Positions 37,374 to 49,700 of a stretch of DNA of 64,000 bases are shown here, one piece after another. Source of the stretch: Pedobacter sp. AK013 (GTDB lineage Bacteria > Bacteroidota > Bacteroidia > Sphingobacteriales > Sphingobacteriaceae); assembly GCF_014205835.1 (NCBI RefSeq), contig NZ_JACHCQ010000016.1:1-64000 (forward strand), written 5' to 3'. The position numbers and the translations under genes are program-made. Under the pieces are notes generated by a model. The model was not told the origin of the DNA, ran no database searches, and saw only the letters and a list, made by a program, of their open reading frames with translations. Position 1 is the stretch's first letter, and each line of letters begins with the position of its first letter.

Positions 37374-40300
37374 ATGAAGAACAAATACTTTTTTATCCTA
37401 TTTTCATTCATTTTGAGTGTCTGCTTCTCTGCGCGATCCCAAACTTTCGTGCATCCGGGTATTCCGCTATCGGCTTCCGATCTGAGTATCTTAAAAGCAC
37501 ACATTGATGCCGGAGATTACCCCTGGAAACAGGCTTATGACGTGCTGGCTGCCGATGGTAAGTCTCAGTTGACCTACACTTATCAGGCTTTTGCTAAGGT
37601 TACCCGTAGCCCAGACTTAAACCTTTATCGTTGGAGAAACGATATGACGGCCGCTTTTAATATGTCGCTGATGTGGTATTTTACCGGAAATCAGGATTAT
37701 GCTGCGAAAGCCAGGGATATTTTAATTGCCTGGGCCACTACCCAAACGGAGTTTGGAGGCCAGTTGGGAAACCTGGACCTGGGTGATTACGCCTTTGCCT
37801 ATGGGGGAGCGGCATCGATCCTCAGAGGGACCTGGAGCGGATGGACTGCGGCGAACACAGCCGCGGTAAAAAACCTGTTTAATAATGTGTACTGGCCACC
37901 GTCGGGCTGTGGTGGTTATGCATTAGGGCCTTCTAATAAAGGTAACCTGAGTTTATCCGCAGGTGTGGTAATTGCTGCATTTTCCGACGATCCTGCTAAA
38001 ATGGCCCATATCCTCTACCTTTCGAGATATATCGCCTCTTGCGGACTTAAAAATACCCTGCCCAGTGGCCAGAACGGTGAAAGTTTAAGAGATCAGGGAC
38101 ACGCCCATGGGACATTCAATAACCTGGCCTTCACGGCAGAAGTGCTCTATAAACAGGGTATAGACATTTATTCGGACCTGGAAGACCGGATTATGGCCAA
38201 TGCCGAATATTTTGCCAGGAAAAATATAAGTTTACCCATCCCTTACGTCCCTTATGGTACTATTGATGCCTATTATTTAAATGATGTCACCGTTCCATGG
38301 GACATGGGAAGATTTGGACCTACTATCGCTCACGGGGCCTATGTAGTTCGTAAAAACCAAAGCTCGGCTTACTTGACCAAACTATTTAATACTACGCCAA
38401 GGCGCTTTGACCCGGTAATTACCTGGTTCTATAAGTCGGAAGACAATTCTACGGCTACTGTTCCGGCGCAAACCGAGACTGTTCCGGTTCCGACAAAAGT
38501 TGGAGCTGGGGGCTTAACCTCCCTTGATATCGGGGCCACTTCTCCTTCCGGGAGCAGTTCTTACAATAACAATGTGTGGACGGTAAAAGGAAGTGGAGAT
38601 ATGTGGACACATGGAGCAGATGCCTTGCACTTCGTTTACAAGCAGGTGACCGGTAATTGCTCTATTATTGCTAAGGTAGAAACTACCGGAGGTGGTGCCC
38701 AGAATGCCCGGGCAGGTTTGATGTTCCGCTCTGATCTGACCCCTAATGCAGCGCAAAGAGCCTGGATTGGGATAACTCCGGCGGTAAAAGCCGAATCGTT
38801 TATGCATGGATGGTCAGAACTAAGGGGTGGTGCTTATTATGAAAAATCGTCCAGGCCTGTAACCGGCATTCCGTATTGGGTGAAAATTGAACGTGTTGGG
38901 GAGATGATTGCCACGTATTATTCGCCTGATGGTGTAAGCTGGGCGGCGGCGCATGAGGGCAGATATACAGGCTTTACCGGCACCGCCTACATTGGCCTTG
39001 CGGTTTGCTCCAATACCAATGGAGCTTTAAATACCGCTACCTTCAGCAACGTGAGTGTTACCGGTGGGCAGGGAGGAGTGGTTACTGCACCCGAAGCACC
39101 ACTTTCGGTATATGCCTATCCTGGAGATAAAGAGATGCGGGTAAGGTGGTTATCTTCCTTTGGTGCCGCTAGCTATACGCTTAAGCGCGCCTCATCTCTG
39201 AATGGTACCTATTCTACCATTGCCACCGGCCTTTCAGGAAATACGTTTCACGACAGTAATTTGTCAAACGGCCAGACCTATTATTATAAGGTTTGTGCAA
39301 TAAATGCTGCAGGCACCAGTCCGGATTCACCTGGAGATGGAGCTACTCCTGAAGCCCCCCCGGTTCCGCAGGTATTAAACTCAGGCAGTTTAAATGGCGT
39401 GTACCGTATTATAGCCACGCATAGCAATAAGGCAGTAGAGGTTAAAAACGGATCAACAGCCGAAGGTGCCTTGCTGGGACAGAGAACTTATGCTTATTTA
39501 AGCAACCAGCATTGGCTCATCAACCCTATATCCGGTACCGATTATAAGATTATTAATGTACAGAGCGGAAAGGCCGTGGATGTTGTGTCCAATGCCATAA
39601 CAGACGGTGCACTGGTAGAGCAGCGCAGCTATTCGACAAGCGATGCGGCCCAGGTATGGACGATTAAAGACCGGTTTAACGGGACGTTCAGCATTGTAGG
39701 AAAACAGAGCGGAAAATCGCTGGAGGTTGCAGGATCAAGTACTGCTGAGGGCGCCTCAATAGACATTTTCAGGTGGAATGATAATACTAACCAGATTTAT
39801 AAAATAGAATCGGTTCCGGCTTCTGAAATGTCAACGGCTTACCTGAAAAAACTTGCAGAAGCCATAAAATTACGCGATACTACGGAGACGAGTGCCACCA
39901 ATGTGCCAGGTAAATTTCCGGTAACGGCCAATGTGCAGTTAAATGATAGTATTACCTATGTTCAGTCTCAGTATAATACACAATCTACAGCTATCGAGAT
40001 AAGCAGTTATATTTCCGTTCTGGATAATGCGATGAAACGGTACTTAGCGGCTAAATATTATCAGACGAATATGCTGGCCAATGGCTATTATTATCTTAAA
40101 CCTTTAACCGGTGATTCATTACTGACCAAGAACGATACCAATATACCTTTATTTGATGTAGCAAGTCCTGAGCCCCAGTTACAGGTCTGGAATGTTGTTA
40201 AACAGGGAAATGGCAGGTATAAAATTGCTTGTCTGAGTGCGCCGGTATCATATAAGAATTATATAAACGAGAGCGTACAGTTTGGTGCCAATAACTATTC

Positions 40301-43118
40301 GGATGCCTGGAATTCATTTAATATTTACTTTGACGGAACCTCGTATGCCATTCAGCGTGCGCAAAGTGCCGGAAACGGCTACTGGTACCAAAGCGGTAAT
40401 AAAATATTGGCCATAGGTGGCAATACGAACGATCCTATACCCTATAATTTCCCTTTCCGTTTAGTGCCTGTGGGAATTATCCCCTTAAACCTGAAAGCTG
40501 CAGGAGGAGATGGTAAAAACGTCCTGGATTGGGATCCTATTCCGAACCTTGCCTATGTCGTAAAACGTTCCACTGTAGCAGGTGGGTCTTATAGCACTAT
40601 TGCTACGATCAGCGCCAGTGCCAATCCCATCAGGTACATCGATAGTGTTAGTGTGAATAACGGAACTACGTATTATTATCAGGTAAGTTCATCGGATGGC
40701 ACGGCTTCCAGCCCTGTAGTTACGGCTTCACCTAATGTTGGCCAGCTTATTTACCTGAAATTTGACGAAATAAGCGGCACTGCTTTTGATAGTTGGGGAG
40801 CTAAACATGCATCGTTAGCATCGTCGGCAGGCCGGGGCACCGGGAAATCCGGAAAAGCCCTTAAACTGGATGGTTCGGCCAATGCTTATGCTACCTTACC
40901 GGCAGGTATTGTGAGTAGCTTAAATGATTTTACCATTTCCACCTGGGTGAAGATGGATGCGCTTTCTACCTGGATGCGGGTATTCGATTTTGGTATTGGT
41001 GCTACCCCAGTTACACAATATATGTTCCTGACTGTTCAGGCCGGGACCTCTACGGTAAATGGTGTGACTACACGAACCATTAGCTATAGAATTAAAAATG
41101 GGGGATCAGATCAGATCGTCAGTTTTAATTACCCTTTGCAACTGAATGGCTGGACGCACCTTGCCGTTACCCAATCCGGAAATACGGCCAGCCTGTATAT
41201 CAACGGGGCTTTGGTGGCCAGCAATACCGGGATCACGATTAAGCCTTCTCAGCTGACCGCTTCAGGCACCACAACCGGCACTACGCTGAATTACCTGGGT
41301 AAATCGCAGTTCAATGATCCGCTTTTTAAAGGCTCAATTGATGAGTTTAAGATTTACAGCAGGGCTTTAAGTACAGCAGAGATTGCCTCGGCATTTACCA
41401 GCCAGTCGATCACGATGAATGCCATTGCGCCTAAACTCATGGGCGATGCTGATTTTGATCCTGCTGCTACTACAACATCAGGGCTTGCGGTAACCTATAC
41501 CAGTTCAGATACTACAGTTGCAAAAATTGTAAATAACAAAGTTCGCGTTCTCAGTACCGGAACAACCGTTATTGCGGCCTCACAGGCAGGGAATTCGGTT
41601 TACTGGCCTGCAACGCCACAATTAAAAGTATTGTCGGTTGCCATTACCAATAATACCCAGCCAACTGCTGTGATAGGCAAGCCATTTATCTATACCATTA
41701 CCAACAATGCACTGAGCGATTTTATGGTAACAGGCTTACCTGCTGGTTTAAGCCTGAATGCCTCAAACGGGATCATATCCGGTACCCCAACCGAGTACGG
41801 TACATTCCCGCTATTTATTAACGCCGTCAATGACAGTATCCCGGGAACGCAGACCATTACCTTAACGGTACAGAATATGGTCAGTAACGTTATTGTTGCT
41901 TCGGGGGATGCAAAAAATGTGGTTGAATGGGATGCTCTTCCGGGTTTTAGCTTTAATGTGAAACGTTCAACTACACCGGGTGGTCCTTATACCACTTTAT
42001 CAAATGTAACGACCAATATGTATACCGATACCGGTGTGAGCAATGGAACTACTTATTATTATGTGGTTACAGCGGTTGACAGTCAGGGTGAAGGTTCTCC
42101 CAGCGCAGCAGTAACCGCAAAGCCTGCTGCCGGCCAGCTTACTTACCTTAAATTTGATGAAGCCAGCGGCACTCGCGCTGTTGACAGCTGGGGGGCTACC
42201 CACGGAACAATGGCCGCAACAGCAACCCGTGCAGCCGGGCAAGATGGAACTTCGCTCAAACTCGATGGTACAGCTACTTCTTATGCTACCTTACCAGCAG
42301 GAATTGTAAAAACAGTATCCGATTTCACGGTTTCAAGCTGGGTAAGGATGGATGCATTTTCCAATTGGATGCGTGTATTTGATTTCGGGAACAATACCTC
42401 ACAATATATGTTCCTCACCGTTCAGCAGGGAACGCCAACTGTAAATGGTGTAAAGCTAACAACCGTCCGTTATGCCGCTAAAAACGGGGGGACAGAATTA
42501 AACGTAAGTGCTAACTTTGCCTTTCCGTTGGATACCTGGACACATTTGGCAGTAACCCAGTCAGGAAATACGGCAAAGCTGTATATCAACGGTGCCTTGG
42601 CAGCAACCAATGCCAACCTCACCATCAACCCTTCACAACTCACTGCTTCGGGCACTACTACAGGCACTACGCTGAATTACCTGGGTAAATCACAGTTTAA
42701 TGATCCGCTTTTTAAAGGTTCAATTGATGAGTTTAAGATTTACAGCAGGGCACTAAGTGATACGGAGATCACTAACGAAGGTACAGCCAGTTTCAGCCAA
42801 TCGGGTAATCTTTCAAGTACGCAGCCCCGTTCAGGTATAATCCCGGCACAAGCCCTTGCTCCGGAGTCTTCAGCCAGCAATATCATCTATCCTAACCCCG
42901 TAAAAGAGCAGTCTTTTAAAGTAAGGCTTACACCTGATCTGAGAGATCAAAACATTAAAGTAATAATTAGGGATGTTGTGGGCAGGATAATGCAGAGCGG
43001 AAGCTATCGTGCTGCAGATCGTGATCTGCAGGTGGGCCTTTCCGGAAATTACCGCTTAGGTGTTTATTTCGTGTACCTGAATAACCTGACACCAATCAGA
43101 CTGATCGTGGATAAATAA
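37374..43118 (+). CDS. Giant T9SS-secreted alginate-lyase-superfamily protein, paralogue 1
   Basis: 1914 residues from ATG 37374; a TTG two codons earlier is unlikely. Signal peptide 1-23. Domains in order: alginate-lyase-type alpha/alpha toroid (about 25-355; GESLRDQGHAHG at about 235-246 carries likely catalytic His residues), a concanavalin/DUF1349-like module (about 382-565), FN3 (572-662), ricin-type beta-trefoil (672-812), a helical linker (820-895), another beta-trefoil-like module (896-1035), FN3-like (1040-1118), LamG (1122-1335), BIG2-like (1345-1422), putative Ig with ISGTPTEYG (1425-1500), FN3 (1505-1583), LamG (1587-1800) and a T9SS type A sorting domain (1838-1914, YPNPV). It should eliminate uronic-acid glycans at the cell surface. 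The exact polysaccharide is not determined. Confidence 0.88.
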   Translation: MKNKYFFILFSFILSVCFSARSQTFVHPGIPLSASDLSILKAHIDAGDYPWKQAYDVLAADGKSQLTYTYQAFAKVTRSPDLNLYRWRNDMTAAFNMSLMWYFTGNQDYAAKARDILIAWATTQTEFGGQLGNLDLGDYAFAYGGAASILRGTWSGWTAANTAAVKNLFNNVYWPPSGCGGYALGPSNKGNLSLSAGVVIAAFSDDPAKMAHILYLSRYIASCGLKNTLPSGQNGESLRDQGHAHGTFNNLAFTAEVLYKQGIDIYSDLEDRIMANAEYFARKNISLPIPYVPYGTIDAYYLNDVTVPWDMGRFGPTIAHGAYVVRKNQSSAYLTKLFNTTPRRFDPVITWFYKSEDNSTATVPAQTETVPVPTKVGAGGLTSLDIGATSPSGSSSYNNNVWTVKGSGDMWTHGADALHFVYKQVTGNCSIIAKVETTGGGAQNARAGLMFRSDLTPNAAQRAWIGITPAVKAESFMHGWSELRGGAYYEKSSRPVTGIPYWVKIERVGEMIATYYSPDGVSWAAAHEGRYTGFTGTAYIGLAVCSNTNGALNTATFSNVSVTGGQGGVVTAPEAPLSVYAYPGDKEMRVRWLSSFGAASYTLKRASSLNGTYSTIATGLSGNTFHDSNLSNGQTYYYKVCAINAAGTSPDSPGDGATPEAPPVPQVLNSGSLNGVYRIIATHSNKAVEVKNGSTAEGALLGQRTYAYLSNQHWLINPISGTDYKIINVQSGKAVDVVSNAITDGALVEQRSYSTSDAAQVWTIKDRFNGTFSIVGKQSGKSLEVAGSSTAEGASIDIFRWNDNTNQIYKIESVPASEMSTAYLKKLAEAIKLRDTTETSATNVPGKFPVTANVQLNDSITYVQSQYNTQSTAIEISSYISVLDNAMKRYLAAKYYQTNMLANGYYYLKPLTGDSLLTKNDTNIPLFDVASPEPQLQVWNVVKQGNGRYKIACLSAPVSYKNYINESVQFGANNYSDAWNSFNIYFDGTSYAIQRAQSAGNGYWYQSGNKILAIGGNTNDPIPYNFPFRLVPVGIIPLNLKAAGGDGKNVLDWDPIPNLAYVVKRSTVAGGSYSTIATISASANPIRYIDSVSVNNGTTYYYQVSSSDGTASSPVVTASPNVGQLIYLKFDEISGTAFDSWGAKHASLASSAGRGTGKSGKALKLDGSANAYATLPAGIVSSLNDFTISTWVKMDALSTWMRVFDFGIGATPVTQYMFLTVQAGTSTVNGVTTRTISYRIKNGGSDQIVSFNYPLQLNGWTHLAVTQSGNTASLYINGALVASNTGITIKPSQLTASGTTTGTTLNYLGKSQFNDPLFKGSIDEFKIYSRALSTAEIASAFTSQSITMNAIAPKLMGDADFDPAATTTSGLAVTYTSSDTTVAKIVNNKVRVLSTGTTVIAASQAGNSVYWPATPQLKVLSVAITNNTQPTAVIGKPFIYTITNNALSDFMVTGLPAGLSLNASNGIISGTPTEYGTFPLFINAVNDSIPGTQTITLTVQNMVSNVIVASGDAKNVVEWDALPGFSFNVKRSTTPGGPYTTLSNVTTNMYTDTGVSNGTTYYYVVTAVDSQGEGSPSAAVTAKPAAGQLTYLKFDEASGTRAVDSWGATHGTMAATATRAAGQDGTSLKLDGTATSYATLPAGIVKTVSDFTVSSWVRMDAFSNWMRVFDFGNNTSQYMFLTVQQGTPTVNGVKLTTVRYAAKNGGTELNVSANFAFPLDTWTHLAVTQSGNTAKLYINGALAATNANLTINPSQLTASGTTTGTTLNYLGKSQFNDPLFKGSIDEFKIYSRALSDTEITNEGTASFSQSGNLSSTQPRSGIIPAQALAPESSASNIIYPNPVKEQSFKVRLTPDLRDQNIKVIIRDVVGRIMQSGSYRAADRDLQVGLSGNYRLGVYFVYLNNLTPIRLIVDK

Positions 43119-43135
43119 ATAAGAATATATGAACG

Positions 43136-43160
43136 CAAAAGGCTGTTTAACAGTCTTTTG
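43136..43160 (+). terminator. Terminator hairpin after the first giant lyase gene
   Basis: Stem CAAAAGGCTG (43136-43145) with CAGTCTTTTG (43151-43160), 10 pairs including one G-U, loop of 5 nt, then a T-rich stretch. It is 17 bp past the stop codon. Confidence 0.7.
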
Positions 43161-43161
43161 T

Positions 43162-43190
43162 GTTTCATTTGTCTATGTGATAAATGAAAC
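43162..43190. other. Second hairpin immediately downstream
   Basis: Perfect 9-bp inverted repeat GTTTCATTT (43162-43170) and AAATGAAAC (43182-43190), 11-nt loop, in tandem with the terminator just before it. It may reinforce termination or protect the 3' end. Confidence 0.45.
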
Positions 43191-43208
43191 AGGGCTGACT
43201 CATCATCA

Positions 43209-43432
43209 GTGCCTAATGCTAAACTATTGTCCAAAAAATTAACAGATGATCTCACTTAAAACACCTCATGCCCAGGCTATTGCCTGTAATGATCCTCCTG
43301 AACTCACACGCGAAGGTGATATGCCTATGCCGCTTTTGGCACCTTTCAACTGATAAAACCGATCAGATGCTATTTTTTAGCGAAGAACCCGTTAAAAGCC
43401 TTATGTGGCGCTTCATTTTTTGCAACCTTTTA
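43209..43432 (+). repeat. Leader repeat, copy 2 (separated from its gene)
   Basis: Collinear with the leader at 37126-37373. In this copy the final about 28 bp (AATTAACAACCTAAACTATTGA..., around 43705-43730) is separated from the rest by about 270 bp that contain an inverted-repeat element. The leader was therefore probably split after duplication. Confidence 0.55.
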
Positions 43433-43490
43433 ACCTGAACTCGATTAATAACATGTCTTTAAAGATCTTTTGTAGATATTTTCAACTCAC

Positions 43491-43639
43491 CGTCGTCACC
43501 CTGAATCGAGCCTTAGCGAGCTCACCGAAGGTAATTTATTTTACAAGTAGAAGTAGTGTTTTCAATTGCCTTGTAGCTACTTCGTGGTTAGGGTCTATCT
43601 AGTAGGAAAGATGCTGAAACAAGTTCGGCATGACGATCG
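43491..43639. repeat. MITE/REP-like inverted-repeat element A
   Basis: About 149 bp bounded by imperfect inverted repeats (CGTCGTCACCCTGA at 43491-43504; TCGGCATGACGATCG at 43625-43639). Internal text such as GAGCCTTAGCGAG, TCACCGAAGGTAATTTAT and GGAAAGATGCTGA is shared with the element at 53875-54052. It is non-coding, inserted between the second leader copy and the second giant lyase gene. Confidence 0.6.
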
Positions 43640-43730
43640 CGTTAGGAAAAAGAGACTAAAAATGGATCACAACGCGTAAATATTAATCGAACTAAGGTTT
43701 TTAAATAATTAACAACCTAAACTATTGAAT

Positions 43731-46700
43731 ATGATGAACAAGTACTTTTTTATGTTGCTTTCATTCATTTTGAGTGTCTGCTTCACCGCACGGTCCCAGA
43801 CCTTCGTGCACCCGGGTATTCCGCTATCAGCTTCCGATCTGAATACCCTGAAAGCCCATGTACAAGCCGGAGATTATCCCTGGAAACAGGCTTATGATAT
43901 CCTGGCTGCCGATGGTAAGTCGCAGCTGACCTACATGCCAAGCCCTTTTGCCACGGTTAGCCGCAATCCGAATGTAAATCTTAATCAGTGGAGAGGCGAT
44001 ATGACTGCTGCATTTTTTCAGGCCATGATGTGGAGTTTAACGGGCAATGAGGCATATGCTAAAAAATCGAGAGACATTCTAATGGCCTGGGCCACTACCC
44101 AGACAGAATTTGGGGGAATTGAATCAAACCTCGATTTAGGCGATTATGCTTATGCCTATGGCGGTGCCGCGTCTATTCTTCGTGGAACCTGGAGCGGCTG
44201 GACAGCCGAAAATACTACCGCGGTAAAAAACCTGTTTAACAATGTATACTGGCCGCGTACCGGTTGTGCAGGTTATGCTTTAGGGCCTGCCAATAAAGGC
44301 ACATTGAGTATAGCCGGCGGAGCCGCTATTGCTGCCTTTTCTGATGATCCGGCAAAAATGGCGCATATTGTTCACCTGATGAGGTACATCGGTTCTACCG
44401 GATTTAAAAATACATTGCCCAGTGGAGAACATGGGGAAAGTGGAAGAGACCAGGGGCATTCTCATGGTATGTGGAGTGGCATGGCCTTTACCGCAGAAGT
44501 GTTCTGGAAGCAAGGTATAGACCTTTATTCTGAACTGGATAACAGGTTACTTGTTTTAGGGGAATATTTTGCTAAGACCAACACGGGCAAACCCATTGGC
44601 TTTGTACCCTTTGGTACTACAGACTGGTACTATTTTAATGCTGCGCCCTATGGATGGGATGGAGGGAGGTGGGGTTTAACCCTACTGCAAAGTGCCTATA
44701 ATTTACGTAAAAATATACCTACCCCTTACATCACTAAAAGGCTTAATGCCATCCCAAGGCGGTTTGATCCCGTATATACCTGGTTTTATAAATCTGAAGA
44801 CAATTCTACCGCTACGGTTCCGGCACAAACCCAAATTGTCCCTTCAGCTACAAAAGTGGGAACTGGCGGCTTAACGGATCTTGACATTGGATCTGCTTCA
44901 CCAGCCGGCAGCAGCGCCTACAATAATAATGTATGGACGGTAAGGGGAAGCGGGACAGAAATATTGACCCATGGGGCTGACGGATTTCACTTCGTGTATA
45001 AAGAAGTGACGGGAAACTGTTCTATCATTGCCAAAGTAGAAACAGCCGGAGGTGGCGCGCTCAATGCCAGGGCAGGTGTAATGCTGCGTTCAGATCTTAC
45101 CCCTAATTCTACACAGCGGATATGGATTGCCGTTAAATCTGGCAAGCGTGCCGAGTCATTTATGCATGGGTGGACGGAGGTTAGGGGGGGCTCTAACTGG
45201 GAAAAAGCGGAAAGAGCAATCCCCCAGGATGATTATTGGGTGAAAATTGAACGCATAGGTGATGTAATTAATACGTACTACTCACCAGATGGTACCAGCT
45301 GGGCTACTGAAGTACAGGGCCGGTATGAAGGTTTTACCGGTACGGCTTATATCGGATTGGCAGTTTGTTCGAATGCAAACGGTGTTTTAAATACCGCTGT
45401 ATTCAAAAATGTAAGTGTTACCGGCGGACAAGGTGGAGTGGTTACCTTGCCTGAAGCACCGCATTCCGTGTATGCATATGCCGGAAATAACCAGATGAAT
45501 CTCCGTTGGCTTTCTTCTTTCGGTGCAGATAGCTATACGGTTAAAAGAGCATCATCCGAAAATGGAAATTATACCACTGTTGCTTCTGGCCTTGCCGGAA
45601 ATAGTTTCCTGGATACAGACGTATCCAACGGACAGACCTATTATTACAAGGTTTGTGCGGTAAATACAGCCGGTACAAGTCCTGATTCACCAGCAGATTC
45701 AGATACACCAGAGGCACCACCTGTTCCGCAGGTATTAAATTCAGATAGTTTTAACGGGGTGTACCGAATTATAGCCACACATAGCAATAAGGCAGTAGAA
45801 GTTAAAAACGGTTCTATGGCTGAAGGGGCCTTATTGGGACAAAACACCTATTCTTCTTCAAGTAACCAGCATTGGAGAATAACGCCTATATCCGGTACCG
45901 ATTATAAGATCATCAACCTGCGGAGTGGAAAAGCAATGGACGTGGTGGGCAATGCCGTAACCAATAATGCGCTTGTGGAGCAGCGGAGTTACTCGGCTAC
46001 AGATTCAGCCCAGATCTGGTCTATTAAAGATAAAGAAAACGGAACTTTCAATATTGTGGGAAAACAGAGCCAGAAAGCGCTTGAGGTTGCCAGTTCAAGC
46101 ACTTTAAACGGTGCCGCAATGAACCTGAACAGATGGGTTGATAATCCTAACCAGATTTATAGAATAGAACCGGTTACGCAATCAGACATGTCTTCTGCTT
46201 ACCTTAAAACACTGGCTGAAGCCATCAAGTTACGCGATACCACCCAAACGAGTACAACAGTTGAGGGAGGTAAATTTCCGGTGGCGGCCAAGGTACAGTT
46301 AAACGATAGCATTACCCATGTGCAAGCCTTGTACAATCCCCAATCAACGGTTTTTCAGATCAGTGACTATGTTACCATATTGGAGAATGCAATGGAACGG
46401 TATAAGGCCACCATGTACTACTATACGAATACATTTGCTGACGGGAATTACTATCTTAAACCGCTTGACAGCGATTCGTTATGGACGAAGAACGAGACGA
46501 ACAGGCCTTTATTTGATGTGTCGAATCCTAATCCCTTAACTCAAATGTGGAATGTGAAAAAGCAAGCGAACGGCAGGTATAAAATTATTTGTCTAAGCTC
46601 ACCACTTCCAGCATTTAACAATTATATCTATGAGGATGCATTATTTGGCCGTAATGTTATTGCCTACAACGACGCTTACAATTCATTTAATATTTATGGT

Positions 46701-49700
46701 AACGGTACTTCGTATGCGGTTCAACGGGCACAAAATGCCGGAAACGGGTATTGGTATAAAGGTGGCAATCAGATACTTGCTGTACTTGGAAATGATAACG
46801 ATCCGGTTCCCTATACTTTTCCTTTCCGTTTTGTACCCGTTGGAACTGTTCCGATAAGCCTGACTGCTTCGGCCACCGATGGAAAAAACATCCTGGAATG
46901 GGATCCAATTGCGAATTTAACATATACCATCAAACGTTCAACAACACCTGGCGGGCCTTATACCGATATTACCACAGTGAATACAACAACTTTTACTGAC
47001 ACCGCTGTTCTGAATGGAACACCTTATTACTATATCGTTGCTTCGCCAGATGGTGTTGCATCCAGTCCGGAAGTTTCAGCCTCTCGGAATGTAGGGAAGA
47101 TTTATTTGAAATTTGACGAAACCAGCGGAAACCGTTGTGTGAGCAGTTGGGGAACTACTTATGGTACGCTGACGGCTACAGCAACACGTGATACTGGGAA
47201 AACAGGAAACGCACTTAAGCTGGACGGGGCAAGCACTTCTTATGCTACACTACCTGGAGGCATTGTTAGTGATGTAACTGATTTTACCATTTCGGCCTGG
47301 GTAAAAATGGATGCCCTTACCAACTGGATGCGTGTATTTGATTTTGGTACCGGTACTAACCAGTATATGTACCTTACCGTGCAGGGAGGAACCACTACAG
47401 CGAATGGGGTAACTTTATCGACCATTAAATATGGAATTAAAAACGGAGGGACAGAATTAGGCATAACTGCTCCTTATGCCTTCCCGTTGAATACCTGGGT
47501 ACACCTGGCAATTACCCAATCCGGAAACACAGCCAAACTGTATATCAACGGCGTGCTGAAATCAACCAATACGGCACTTAGTATTAATCCTTCACAACTT
47601 ACCCCTACGGGTGCTACTACCGGTACAAATTTAAACTATCTTGGTAAATCGCAATTCAATGATCCGTTTTTTAAAGGCTCAATTGATGAGTTTAAGATTT
47701 ACAAACGGGCTTTAAGTGCTTCGGAAATTGTAGAGGGCATGAAGGTATTCCAAACCATTGCCTTTAATACCATTACACCAAAACAGGTAGGTAGTGATGA
47801 TTTTGATCCAGAAGCTGTTGCTTCTTCAGGGCTTCCGGTAGAATACACCAGTTCGAATCCCGCTGTTGCAACGATAGTAGAAGGAAATGTTCATATTGTA
47901 TCGGCCGGAACAACAGTCATTACTGCTTCACAGGCGGGAGATGAAGTGTATGGGCCGGTATCACAGGCAAGAACATTATCGGTTGGCATTACCAACAATA
48001 CACAGCTTACTACTTTAATGGGTAGACCTTTTAGCTATACCATTACCAATAAGCCATTAAGCAATTTTACGGCAACGGGTTTGCCTGCAGGCCTAAGTGT
48101 AAATGCTACAACAGGCGTAATATCAGGCACGCCTACGGAATATGGTACTTTTCCGGTAACTATTGGCGCTGTTAAAGACAGCATTACCAATACCCAAACC
48201 ATCACCTTAACGGTAAAAAATAATGTGGTAAGCAATTTTATTGTTGCTGCAGGGGATGCAAAAAATGTTTTGGAATGGGATGTTATTCAGGGTTTTACCT
48301 ATAACATTAAGCGTTCAACCGCATTAGGAGGCCCCTATGTTGCAGTGGGTAGTACAAGTACCCCTAAATTCACCGATACCGGTGTAAGCAACGGAACTAC
48401 TTATTACTATGTAATTGCGGCAGTTGATAGTATAGGAGAATTGCCTCCGGGCACAGTGGTAACGGCAAAACCTGCTGCCGGCCAGCTTACTTACCTTAAA
48501 TTCGATGAAGCAAGCGGCACCCGCGCCATCGACAGTTGGGGAGCTACCCACGGAACATTGGCCACAACAGCAACCCGTGCAGCCGGAAAATTCGGTAGCT
48601 CGCTAAAACTTGATGGCACAGCAACCTCTTATGCTACCTTGCCAACAGGAATTGTAAAAAATTTATCCGATTTCACTGTTTCTGGTTGGGTAAGGATGGA
48701 TGCACTCTCTACCTGGATGCGTATGTTCGATTTTGGTACAGGTACCACGCAATATATGTTCCTGACCGTTCAGCAGGGAACACCAACCGTAAACGGTGTA
48801 AAGCTATCAACCGTTCGTTATGCTGTTAAAAACGGGGGCACAGAATTAAACGTAAGTGCTAACTTTGCTTTTCCGCTGGATACCTGGACACACCTGGCGG
48901 TAACCCAGTCAGGAAATACGGCAAAGCTGTTTATTAATGGCACTTTGGCAGCAACCAATACCAACCTGACTATTAAACCTTCGCAGCTTACTGCTTCGGG
49001 TACTACTACGGGTACTACGCTGAATTACCTGGGTAAATCACAGTTTAATGATCCCCTTTTTAAAGGCTCAATTGATGAGTTTAAGATCTACAGTAGGGCA
49101 TTAAGTGATGTGGAGATTGCTGAAAGTTTAAAAACTGCGCAAACCATTACCTTTAATGCTTTGCCCGAAAAAACGGTTACCGATACCAGTTTTAACGCTG
49201 GTGCAGTTTCCAGTTCAGGTTTGGCAATCAGTTATGCCAGTTCAGACACCACAGTGGCAACTGTTGTCAACAATAGGATCGAGATTAAAGGAGCAGGTGT
49301 TACTACCCTTACAGCCACCCAGGCAGGCAATGCAACATATGCGGCTGCCACACCTGTAAGCCAGGTATTAACCGTTAATAAAGTGGCACAGACCATTACC
49401 TTTAATGCTTTACCAGAAAAAACGGTTACCGATACCAGTTTTAACGCTGGTGCGATTTCGAGTTCAGGCCTGGCAGTGAGTTATGCGAGTTCAGACACCA
49501 CTGTGGCAAGGGTTGCCAATAATAGGATCGAGATTAAAGGAGCAGGTGTTACCACCATTACGGCTACCCAGGCAGGCAATGCAACATATGTGGCTGCCGC
49601 ACCTGTAAGCCAGGCCTTAACTGTTCATCAAGTTGAACAAACCATTAGTTTCGCCAGCTTACCTGCCAAAAGAATAGGAGATGCCGATGTAACACTAAGT

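Noticed and set aside
43405..43602. 65-codon + strand frame before the second giant lyase
   Set aside because: It runs across the end of the leader repeat and into a MITE-like element; no homology visible.
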